DNA of 64,000 nucleotides, from positions 41,342,869 through 41,406,868 of the forward strand of contig NC_061514.1 in assembly GCF_022539505.1 (NCBI RefSeq), in the 5' to 3' direction. The stretch comes from Lolium rigidum (taxonomy: Eukaryota; Streptophyta; Magnoliopsida; Poales; Poaceae). The position numbers and the translations under genes were made by a program. Under the pieces are notes generated by a model, which had not been told where the DNA came from, made no database searches, and saw only the letters and a list, made by a program, of their open reading frames with translations. Below, one piece after another: positions 11,803-21,054 of the stretch; within the stretch, counting starts at the first letter, position 1; every line of letters begins with the position of its first letter.

Positions 11803-11925
11803 ATGCCACTAAGTGCATATACATTTTGTGTCTGAGGTTCTTCTGTAGTTTGGTTCAACCACATATAGTTCGCATGCATTTATAGTTGATTCTTCGTCTG
11901 AACATACATATATGCTGAAGTACTT

Positions 11926-13436
11926 TTATGCCGGTCTAGTTGTCGAACCCTGTTTCGATATCAGTGCCCGTGCCGTCTGAACCTTTTGGCTCCTCTGGCA
12001 CATCTTGAGGATCAAGCTCGCTTTCTTCTTGCCACGCTTCGTTCCGGTCAGTGTGATGTTCTGAATTACCGTGTTCAGCCCCGGAAGCTTTGCTACTCTC
12101 CGCACCAAGGTCGTGCCTCCACGGTGACAGATCTCGTATAGAGCTAACACTGCATTCTCCTTGCCCTTTGGAGTTTCCCACCTCATTAATCCGACGAGGG
12201 TGGTGATCACGGTTTCAGAGCTCCCAACGAGATGCACGACGGACGGTTGCTTCATCAGCAGAGCCAGAGCACCGGCGGCTTCCTCCGACACGGTGTCGTT
12301 TCTCAGGGCTTCGATCAAGGCTACAACCGCGCTCTCTGGATGCGTCGAGAGGTTGAATAGCGCCATCACCGCATCTTTCCTCCCCCTCGGCGTCCCCTTT
12401 TTCAGCATAGAGGCCAGCTTCTCCAGAGCGCATGGCTCGTTCTGTAGACACGTTCGTGATCATCTTCTTGTAATCATGGACGACGGAGAGGCTAAACAGA
12501 GTTGCTGCTGCGTTCTCCTTGGCCTCCGTAGTCCATCCATTCTGCAACACGTTGACGATGAGCCGCAAGCAACCCTCCTGCTCCATGATCCGTGTCTTGT
12601 TTGGCTCGTTCGTAGATGGACAGGTTGAGCAGCGCAGTCACCGCGTTCTCCTGCGCCATCTGATCCGTCGACGGGAGCAGCCTGCAGAGCAACGGGATCG
12701 CGCCAAGCTCGGCGATGAATGTCTGGTTCTGCTTCCCGGCCTTGGCCAGCAACCTGATCTCCTTGGCAGCGACCGCCTTTGCGCTATCGGAACCCTCCAC
12801 CAGCATCCTGACCAGAATCCTGGCGGTGGCCTTGTTCGCCTCGACGGCCGCCTTGCTGCTGCAGGCCGTGGCGACGCATTCCGCCATCCCCTCGTTGCTC
12901 TCCGGCGAATCGTACTGGAAGCAGTAGACTCCGCACCACTGCGAGATCAAGCTGCGGAGCGCGCGGTTGGGCACCAGGCGGTTGTCGGCCAGCACCTGGC
13001 CTGAGTTGGGGCAGGTGGAGTGGCCCTCCCCGATCCACTGGATGATGGACGGGCGGTCGTAGGTCTGGCCGGTGGAGACCACCACGGGATCGCGCATGAG
13101 GTCGAGCGAGATCGGGCAGGAGAACTCCTTGGGCACCGAGAAGGAGGTGTTGCCGCTGCCGCTGCCGCTGCCGCCCCAGGACAGGAGGCGCTGCACGTTG
13201 CCCACCGACGGCCAGTACCGGGCGGCCTTGGAGTTGGCGGGGTCGAAGAGGCTGTAGCGGAGCAGGGCGACAACGCCGCCGACGAGGAGCAGGTCGGTGT
13301 CCTCCTCCTGGCTGAGGATTTGCTCCTCGAGGTACTCGATCTCGGCCTGGCAGGAGGCGGCGTCGGAGATTCCAATGCTGGCGAGGAGGGATTTGAGAAG
13401 GGTGGGGTCGGGCGGGTGGCCGAGCTCGATCTCCTA
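11926..13436 (-). pseudogene. U-box/ARM-repeat E3 ubiquitin ligase (PUB16/17-like), 5'-truncated with two frameshifts
   Basis: The open frame begins right after a TAG at 13437-13439. It first shows the end of the U-box N-terminal domain (EIEYLEEQILSQEEDTDLLL), then the U-box (FSCPISLDLMRDPVVVSTGQ, followed by TYDRPSIIQWI and CPNSGQ), which binds E2 enzymes. ARM repeats follow (QENAVTALLNLSIYE, KENAAATLFSLSVV, RKDAVMALFNLSTH, KENAVLALYEICHRGG). Two frameshifts break it: near 12603-12611, and at 12438-12455 where a 13-bp insertion is flanked by CGTTC repeats. The sequence before 13440 does not continue the family's N-terminus, so roughly the first 200 residues are missing. An intact protein would ubiquitinate targets in the cytosol or nucleus. 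Gene identity is secure; the exact orthologue is not. Confidence 0.9.
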
Positions 13437-13439
13437 CAC

Positions 13440-14100
13440 GCTACACCTCGGCCCAGACCCAAGATCTGACAGGGCGCCGCCGCCAGGTCGCAATCCCCTC
13501 GATCCAAAATCCCGACCAAGCCCACCTAGAGCCCTTAGCTAGCTTTCTTTGGTAATACCTCCAATGTCTCAACATATATATCTAAATTCTTAAAAGCCTA
13601 CACTCAGTAAGTAGTGAATAGATGTGCACTCCATCGTAGCTTCTGTTTCTCAAAAACTCCACGAGCTTAAATAGTGCCATCTTTAATAGAATCACACACT
13701 TTCTATTTATTTTAAATAGTGCGACCTTCAATAGGATCACACACTTTCTATTTATTTTCTTATCACACATTTTTAAAGGTCGTGATGACCAAAGCTCTAA
13801 CCATGTGATCATCATGCAAATGTCACGTGTATCATCTCGATCATGCCATATTTACATTAGTTGCATGACTTAAGAGACTCGTGACTGAAACCCCTACAAA
13901 TTCAAAATTTTAAAATACTCATATATGCTCCTAACTAAAATTTGTGAAGCCAGTGTCATCAAAATTTTGACCTGATAATTTTATTCGATCTTCTAAATTT
14001 ATTTTTATTTTTGCAAAAAGAGGGCACCCCCGTTTTGCCGTTTGGGCTTCAGTCTTGTATGGGATAAGTAAATCATTAATCATTGTCAACTACTAGGACA
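13440..14100. other. AT-rich spacer, no gene recognised
   Basis: Low-GC sequence between the PUB relic and the GC-rich block. Apart from the short tandem repeat at 13667-13756 I see no coding frame, LTR end or terminal inverted repeat. Confidence 0.6.
13667..13756. repeat. 45-bp tandem duplication
   Basis: Two adjacent copies of a 45-bp unit starting ttaaatagtg and ending ctatttatt (13667-13711 and 13712-13756), with a few substitutions. Confidence 0.85.
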
Positions 14101-15440
14101 CGTTTTGTCTATGGACAGTGCTGAGCGTCCCCCGGGATGAAATCCTCCGATCCCCCGGGTCGTCGGCCGTACGATACGAGCCATCAGAACCGTACAACGT
14201 GAGCACCGCTTCCACCAGTAGAAAAATAAAGAAAAAACACTCGTCGCCTTCGTCCACGAACTGGACTCTGCTGCCCGCAACTGGTCCATCTGCTGGTGGC
14301 GGCGTCGTCGGAGAAGCCCAAAGCGGATTCGCCGGAGAAGCCGGGAGTGAGTCGCCGGAGAACTTTGAAAGTGTCGTCGTCGATGCAGCAGCCCTCTCCA
14401 CCGCTCTGCCTCCCCCATCAGTGCACGCCGGCGGTGCTCCGCCGCTGGTAGCCGCCCGATGTGCCTGGGAGCAACCACGGCGGCCGTCGCTGCTGCAAAC
14501 GTCGCCCACTGCTGCTACCCATGGCTGCCGCCGCTGCTACCCACGGCCACTGCCGTTGCTGCAAATGGCCGCCGCCGCAGCTATCCATAGCCTCCGCCGT
14601 TGCTGCAAACGGCGTCCATCGTTGCTACCCACGGCCGCCGCCGTTGCTGCGAACGGTCGTCGCCGCTGCTACTATCAACCGTCGATTGTAGCAAGGTCGG
14701 GCGTCGCCGGCGCTGCTACCCACGGCCGCCGCCGTTGCTGCGAATGGCCGCCGCCGCCGCTACCCATGGCCTCCGTGGTTGCTACTACCGGCCGCCAATT
14801 GTAGCACGGCCGGCCGCCGCCGCCGCTGCTAACCACGGCCTCCGCGTCTGCTACAAACAGCGACCACCGCTGCTACCAACGGCCTCCGCAGTTGCTGCGA
14901 ACGGCCGCCGCCGGTGGCGCCACAAAGGTAGGAGCCTCATGTGCCCTCGGCGGCGGGACACAGGATCCGCGCAGCCAATCCTTTGCAGCAGGGCAAGGTC
15001 GGCCGCCCCTTGCAGCAAGAGCCTCTTCCAACCGCCCATCTCCGCAGCTTTTCCATGGCGGCGACTATCTCGACGAGATGAGCGCGGGGAAGCGGCGGGA
15101 TTCGCAGCAAAAGGCCGACGGCCCGACATACATCAATGGCGCCGCCGCTTGCAGCAACATTTGAGGAGGCAGGAGAGGTAGGGATTGGGGGCGGCGCGCT
15201 CGAGGTGGTGGAGGCCGGCGGCGCGCTCGCGGGAGAGAAGAGGACACGGTATATCGGCGGTGGGTGGCCGTGCCGGTGCGATTGAGAGGAGCGGCGTATT
15301 TTGGTTGGGGAATCGGAAGTAGTAGTACTAGACGACGCTAGGTAGAAGAGAACGTCAGGATAAGCTTTGGGTGGGGCCCACCCACGTTGACCACGCACGC
15401 GGACGCGTGTCACGCTCGCGATGCGGAGGAAGGAAGCGAG
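14100..15440. repeat. GC-rich block with imperfect short repeats, probably the body of a DNA transposon or gene-like filler
   Basis: From about 14470 to 14920 the words gttgctgcgaacgg, gctgctaccc and cggccgccgcc recur every 25-50 bases in slightly changed form. Several overlapping long frames on both strands result, with arginine-, cysteine- and proline-rich translations and no recognisable domain. I regard the frames as a by-product of high GC. Comparable tgctacaa/ccgg repeats occur in grass non-autonomous DNA elements, but I found no terminal inverted repeats here, so the element type is open. Confidence 0.5.
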
Positions 15441-15499
15441 AGATCCCCGGGTGATTGCTAGCGTTTTCCTTTGTCAATTTGGTGAGTGCCAAATTTGTA

Positions 15500-15607
15500 C
15501 TCCATCCAAAATGCATGTTCTGGATATGGATACATCTATATATTAAAATGCATCTAGACACATTCATATCTAGACAAAATCACAAGACTTATTTTAGAAC
15601 AGAGAGA
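15500..15607. mobile_element. Degenerate Stowaway-like MITE
   Basis: An AT-rich sequence of about 108 bp starts ctccatccaaaatg. Its right end (ttattttagaacagagag) is an imperfect inverse of the left end and resembles the Stowaway terminus CTCCCTCCGTTCC. TA dinucleotides flank it (15498-15499 and 15608-15609), as Tc1/Mariner-class insertion predicts. Confidence 0.6.
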
Positions 15608-15609
15608 TA

Positions 15610-15998
15610 GCATAATCATGTATTGGTGAAACTATAGTATATACTGTTGGTGATTGTTTCCCCATTAAAGATTCATGAAAAATACTAAAATATATGTAGC
15701 ATTTGTCCCACCTCCGTCATCATGCTCGGCAGCACCTAGCTGTTGTGCTACTTGCTTTTATCATGACTTATCTCAAGATGTATGTACTTTGCGTCGTTTA
15801 AAAAATGAATATTTCATAATCTATGTCTTTTTTCATTTTTATTCACATAAAAAACACATGTACACCCATTTTCTCATGAACAAACTTTGGTACAATTTTA
15901 TTGTTTATTTATTTAAAAAGAGCATAAAACCATACATATTTCTCCATATGAATACACAATGATAATGTATTTATCAACCACGAACACTCCATGCATTT
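15610..15998. other. Spacer, no gene recognised
   Basis: AT-rich sequence up to the target site of element C. No recognisable coding frame, repeat end or RNA gene. Confidence 0.55.
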
Positions 15999-16003
15999 CC
16001 GAA

Positions 16004-16140
16004 TGTTGAGTAACATATTGTATAGGTATAGGTCTCCGTGTTTTCTCAGGGTTGTACCTGTAATTGTACATGTGTCCGCCTATATATACATGAGCAGCTG
16101 GCCCTATTGGTCTTATGCAATCTCCAATAACCCTTCTACA
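16004..16140 (+). repeat. 5' LTR of element C (137 bp)
   Basis: It starts TG and ends CA, with a TATA-like CTATATATACATGAG at 16080-16094. The primer-binding site follows immediately. This is near the lower size limit for Copia LTRs. Confidence 0.92.
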
Positions 16141-16154
16141 TGGTATCAGAGACC
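16141..16154 (+). other. Primer-binding site of element C
   Basis: TGGTATCAGAGACC follows the LTR directly and matches the initiator Met-tRNA complement used by most plant Copia elements. Confidence 0.92.
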
Positions 16155-16416
16155 CTTCGGGTCCTGACCTAGCCACCGCCCCCTCCTTCCTAGGGCGCCG
16201 CCGGCCACCACCCCTCCAACCCTAGCCACCGCCCCCTCCTCCCTAGGGCGTCGCCGGCCACCTCCCCTCCAACCCTAGCCGCCGCCCCCTCCCCCCTAGG
16301 GCGCCGCCGGCCTCCACCTCCCCCAAACCTAGCCGCCGCCCTTCTCATCTAGAGCGCCGCCGCCCTTCTCATCTAGAGCGCCGCCGGCCTTCCCCGCCAC
16401 CACCACCGCTTCCGAC

Positions 16417-17697
16417 ATGGCCGGTTTCTCCTCCTCCGGCTCCGACCCCTTCAACTCCTCTCGCTCCGGCAGCAGCAACCCCTTCGTCGGCCTCTCCGTC
16501 GCTGTCATCCGCGACATCCCCATCGCCGAGCGCGTGCCGGTGAAGCTCTCCACCACCGCTGCCAACTTTTTCCCGTGGAAGACGTACTTCGGGCTACTCT
16601 TCCGCGAGTATGATCTCCTCGATCACGTCGACGGCACCATCGACCTCCTCGCCATGCCGCACGACCCCGAGTGGCTCGCCATCGACGCCACCATCATCCG
16701 CTGGTTCTACCAGACCGTCTCCAACGACATCTTCCGCACCATCGTCCGCGACGGCGACTCCGCCCACATGGTCTGGGCCAAGATCACCGGCCTCTTCACC
16801 GACAACAAAATCCAGCGGGTCACCTTCCTCCAGCAGGAGTTCTTTGGCACCCACCAGAACGACATGTCTCTCGACGACTACGCTCTCAAGCTGAAGAGCC
16901 TCTCCGACGAGCTCCGTGACTTGGAGTTCCCGATCGATGACAAGATCATGCTCTCCACCCTGTCGGCGGGTCTCGGCGAGGACCTCAGCAACGCCGCCTC
17001 CAACCTCACGCTCCTCACCACGCCCACCTTCGAGCAGGCCGTGGCCTACCTACGCCTCGAGGAGCGCCGCCTTAAGCACCTTCGGGCTCGGGCGGCCCAC
17101 ACTGCCTTCGTCGCCGGCTTCTCCCGCGGTGCCCAATCCCCCGCGCCCCGAGCCCCTCCACCTCGTCCCACGGGAACGCCGTCGGGCTTCCCCGCCGCCG
17201 GCTAGCCGCCCGGTCCGACCGGGCCGTGGACCGGCCAGCCCGGTCACCAGGCTGGTCCGACCGGACCGTGGACCGGCCACGCCGGCGCCCAGGCCGGCGC
17301 CCAGGCCGGCCAGACCGGGCCCTGGACCGGCCAAACGGCGCCTTCTGGCGGTAGTCGCCGCGGCCGTCGTCGCCGTGGCGGTGGTGGCAACGGCGCTAGC
17401 AATGCTGGTGCCACCGCCTCTGCGCCTCGTCCACCTCAGCACACCGCCCCTCCGCCATGGACCGGCGGTCACAATCCGTGGACCGGGGTTGTTCACGCCT
17501 ACTCCATGCCTGTGCCGCGTGCCCCCTACCCGGGCATCATGGGGCCGCGCCCAGCCACTCACCAGGCGTTCTACGCGGCACCCCAGCCCACCCCGACCTA
17601 CGCCGCCCCACCGGGCGCGACCCCGTGGGATCCCGCGCTCTTGACCGCCCTCCAGAGCGCCCCCTCCGTCGGGGCGTATGGTGGCGGTGGCGACTGA
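16417..17697 (+). pseudogene. Copia gag and start of protease (element C)
   Basis: From the ATG at 16417 (MAGFSSSGSDPFNSS) the frame encodes a Copia Gag. The capsid region carries KTYFGLLFREYDLLDHVDGT, ITGLFTDNKIQRVTFLQQEF and LDDYALKLKSLSDELRDL. A TAG at 17203-17205 interrupts it, probably from CAG, because the same frame stays open beyond it. After the stop come repeats of GPTGPWTG and an arginine/glycine-rich stretch (GGSRRGRRRRGGGG) instead of a CCHC zinc knuckle; I see no Cys-rich knuckle. The frame ends at a TGA (17695-17697) exactly where a Trp precedes the protease motif FMDNGASAHM, so TGG has become TGA. Gag would build the particle and bind RNA. Confidence 0.88.
17206..17345 (+). 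repeat. GC-rich minisatellite inside gag of element C
   Basis: Imperfect repeats of a ggtccgaccgggccgtggac unit encode GPTGPWTG-type motifs just after the gag stop. Similar proline/glycine repeats recur in the same element at 32397-32560, so the family tolerates or favours such expansions. Confidence 0.75.
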
Positions 17698-19027
17698 TTC
17701 ATGGACAATGGTGCTTCCGCGCATATGGCTGCGCACCCCGGTAACCTCTCATTTTCTACACCCGCTTCCACTTCCTCTCGCATCATCGTTGGCAACGGTC
17801 ATGCTCTTCCCATTACTCACACTGGTTCTATCTCTTTTCCTTCCACATCCACTCCTCTCTCTCTCTCTCCATAATGTTCTTGTTTCTCCTGACTTGATTA
17901 AAAATCTTGTTTTCGTTAAGTCTTTCTGTCGTGAAAACCCTGTGACTGTGGAATTTGACGCTTTTGGTTTCTCTATCAAGGATGGTCGTACCCGGATGCT
18001 CCTCCACCGATGTGACAGCCCCGGCGATCTCTACCACGTTGGTGCGGCCTCCACCACCACCGGTCGTCCACTCGCCCTCTCCGCCGGTGTCGACCTTTGG
18101 CACGCCCGTCTCGGCCATCCTAGCTCCGCCACTCTGCTTCAAATAATGCAAGGCTTCTCCTTTACTTGTAATAAAACGGATGCCCACTCTTGTGAAGCAT
18201 GTCGTCTAGGCAAACATGTTCGCCTTCCTTTTAGTTCCTCCTCCACAGTTGCGTCTTTTCCTTTTCAACTTATTCATAGTGATGTTTGGACCTCGCCGGT
18301 TCCGAGTAACTCTGGTTATAACTATTATCTTGTGATTCTTGATGATTACTCGCATTTTGTATGGACTTTTCCACTTCGCCGTAAGTCAGATGTTGCCACC
18401 ACCCTCACCGCCTTCTTCGCCTTCGTCTCCACTCAGTTTGGTCGCCCCATTCACGCCTTACAAACCGACAACGGCAAGGAGTTCGACAACATCACCATTC
18501 GCTCACTTCTCGCCACCCACGGCGCCATCTTCCGCCTCACGTGTCCATATACTTCTTCACAGAACGGCCGTGCCGAACGGATGCTTCGTACCCTCAATGA
18601 CTGCATCCGCACCCTTCTGTTCCACGCCTCCATGCCCCCGCGATTCTGGCCGGATGCCCTTGCCACGGCGACTCTCCTCGTCAACATCCGCCCGTGTCGT
18701 GTGCGTTGGTCCTACACAACGCATCATCTTCTCTACGGTGCGCCGCCCGCCTATGATGACCTTCGCATATTCGGCTGCCGGTGTTATCCTAACACTGCTG
18801 CCACCGCTGCGCATAAGCTTGCGCCGCGCTCTCTCCCTTGTGTGTTTCTCGGCTACCCTGCAAACACCAAGGGCTACCGATGTTACGACCCGGTCTCCCA
18901 TCGTGTCCTCACTTCCCAGCACGTGTACTTTGACGAGTTGGTTTTTCCCTTTCAGGAGGGACTCATGGCGACACCTCCGACGACGCCCCCGGCGCCCGCT
19001 GGCCCTCTTGCGGCCGCGCGCCGATGA
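17698..19027 (+). pseudogene. Copia protease, GAG-pre-integrase and integrase (element C)
   Basis: The protease begins at DNGASAHM (17701 onward). Within a run of CT dinucleotides at about 17850-17868 the frame slips by two bases into the pol frame. From there it reads continuously through the pre-integrase zinc region (HARLGHPSSATL, CEACRLGKHVRLPF), the integrase Asp residues (HSDVWTSPV, LQTDNGKEFDN) and Glu (QNGRAERMLRTL), and the C-terminal motif FLGYPANTKGYRCYD. The frame ends at TGA 19025-19027 shortly before a threonine/proline/alanine-rich linker, so another frameshift is present. The linker leads to the insertion point of element D. Confidence 0.88.
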
Positions 19028-19260
19028 CTGACCGCGGCGGCCCCCTCTGCGCCGGCCCCGGGTGGTCCCTCGGCGTCCCCGTCGCCCGCGGCGCCCACGG
19101 CGCCCCCGTCGCCTGCACCCGCAACGCCCGAGGCGCCCCCGTCGCCCGCGACGCCCGAGGCGCCATCGCCCACAGCGTCCCCTTCGGCCGCCTCTTCGTC
19201 GTCTGCCTCGCCACCCGTCGCTGCGGCTCCTGAGCCCATGCTCACCCGCGCCCGCGCAGG
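19028..19260 (+). pseudogene. Pro/Ala/Ser-rich linker of element C pol up to the nested insertion
   Basis: In the frame of GCGCCGATGACTGACCGC the translation is a Pro/Ala/Ser-rich linker ending MLTRARAG, the usual low-complexity connector between integrase and RT in Copia polyproteins. Element D is inserted after gcagg (19256-19260), and the polyprotein resumes at 32252. Confidence 0.7.
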
Positions 19261-19647
19261 TGACAAGGGATTAACTTATCAATGCCTACGTATTGTAGAC
19301 TAGGGTTTAGTTGGAAGTAGAGGGCAAGTAGATCTCGAAGGTTTCAGCCGAAAAGTACTCGATGATTATGAAAACTAGGGTTGCGTGAACAATGAATCGA
19401 TCCCTTTCTTTGTCCCTCGACTCCCCCTTATATAGGAGGCGGAGCCGAGTGATTCGTAACATACAAGTTTACAGAGTCCGGGAGGGTTTCCAACCCGTCC
19501 CGCAAGATTACAAGTAGTATTCCTAATACAACTCTAGCTTTCCTTGATTACAACTTGGGCTTCCGAATCTTCTTATTCATCGAGTCACGGGCCTTAAGCA
19601 AACCCCGGGCACCATCTTCGGCAGGCCCATTGGGGATGCTTATGTCA
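19261..19647 (-). repeat. 3' LTR of element D (387 bp)
   Basis: It carries tgacaagggatt and gatgcttatgtca ends and matches 31860-32246. A TATA-like cttatataggagg at 19427-19439 reads CCTCCTATATAAGG on the minus strand. Confidence 0.93.
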
Positions 19648-19659
19648 GTAGCCCCCGAG
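19648..19659 (-). other. Polypurine tract of element D
   Basis: The minus-strand sequence CTCGGGGGCTAC abuts the 3' LTR. Copies of the same CTCGGGGGC core recur at six other places around the antisense ORF (see findings). Confidence 0.8.
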
Positions 19660-21054
19660 ATTTTGCTTGAATCGCAAAGTCAGGGAAAATCTCCACCTTT
19701 ATATTTATTCGATAACTCTGAACTTTATCACATATTTTTGCATATGAATTTATATATTGTACAGGGATAATGATAGTTGGGGCTAGTTCATCTGACGGAT
19801 CAGGTAATAGTTAACTGCTCTAGTGGCAATCCGCAAAAACCTACTTCAAGATCACGTCCCTGGACATGATCTCGGGATACTGGTGTAAACTTCGATAGGT
19901 GCCGCTTAAGGTCTTACCATTCTGTCGAGTCCCAGTCATATTTATCGGGTACCTAACGCGTCCATTAGGATTTTTCTTCGTATCTGTTGATACGAAAAAA
20001 GGTAGCAAACCGACGTTAGAGACGGCGCCACGCCACACAGAACGGATCTGGGGTCTTACCTTCGCAAAGTTTTGCGGCATTCAGAGATTTAATCGCAACT
20101 TTGGCGCTCTGAGAATATATTGTCGAGTGCTTTTTCGGCTGTTGGAATAGCACATTTTATTGAGTCAATGGATGACTTATATTGCTCTCCCAATGGGAGT
20201 ATATGTAGAGTTATTTTTATAACTCGAAATATGCTCACTTTTTCTTCTTCTTTCTTTCTTTCTTTTCTTTATAATTTCATCGGGCACGCGAACAGCGTTC
20301 CCGATGGGAGTAGCCCCCGAGGCTACAGCCAAGGACTTGTGCTTGGGTGTAGGCTCCACGCCTTATGTTGCTATATTTTTCTTCTCTCTTGAAGTTTTCA
20401 AATCTCTCGGGTGCGCGAACAGCGCTCCCGATGGGAGTAGCCCCCGAGGCTATGAACAAACGATTGCGTTTGATCATAGGCTCTCGCCATTTTCTATCTT
20501 GTCATACTGGAGCTTTCCCTCTTTTATTTTATAAAGTAGCCCCCGAGCATTTGGGCAAAACCTTGTATTTGACGAAAGGCTCCCGAAATAATGAACTATC
20601 TTCTGCTGTCGCCAATATTTATGAATCTCCTTAACGAATTTTTCCGTTGCTTAAGTGACATCATTGATGATGATAGCCACGACCGCTGTATTAGGAAAAC
20701 ACGAGAAATGTTCTCTCACTGCCATGCGGGCCCAAATTGCTCATCAAGTTGACACGTTGTGCAAGTGGGGGACACACGTCCTCCGCTTTTCCTGGCGCAC
20801 GTATTGTAGCTCAGGTTCTTTCTCGTCTGTATGAAATTACTTTTTACCCCTTGTCCACGTGTACACCATCTGTCACGTAATCTCTCCAATCCAACGGCGC
20901 GTTGATTCACCGTACCTCTATATAAAGGCACCGTCTTCCTCCTTCAGCCCTTTTGCTCGCGCCGCACCTCTGCTTCCCCTCTGCAAAATCCTCTGTTACT
21001 CCCCTTTCTTCAAGCGCTCAACCATACGCACACCTTTCACCGCCACACTCATTG
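19660..21054. other. Non-coding 3' region of element D with dispersed polypurine-like repeats
   Basis: This region lies between the polypurine tract and the antisense ORF start. It contains two diverged copies of a block with gcgaacagcg, cccgatgggag and tagcccccgagg (about 20282-20325 and 20408-20450), plus a third gtagcccccgag at 20537-20547. The last 200 bases before 21055 include ctatataaagg at 20919-20929, a possible TATA box for the plus-strand ORF about 125 bases upstream of its ATG. Confidence 0.6.

Noticed and set aside
14118..15181. Several long overlapping open frames on both strands, Arg/Cys/Pro-rich
   Set aside because: They occur in many frames at once and consist of a GC-rich imperfect repeat. 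No domain, no plausible start context, no codon pattern of a gene.
16141..16154. Part of a tRNA gene
   Set aside because: Only the stretch complementary to the tRNA 3' end is present, directly behind an LTR; it is a primer-binding site.
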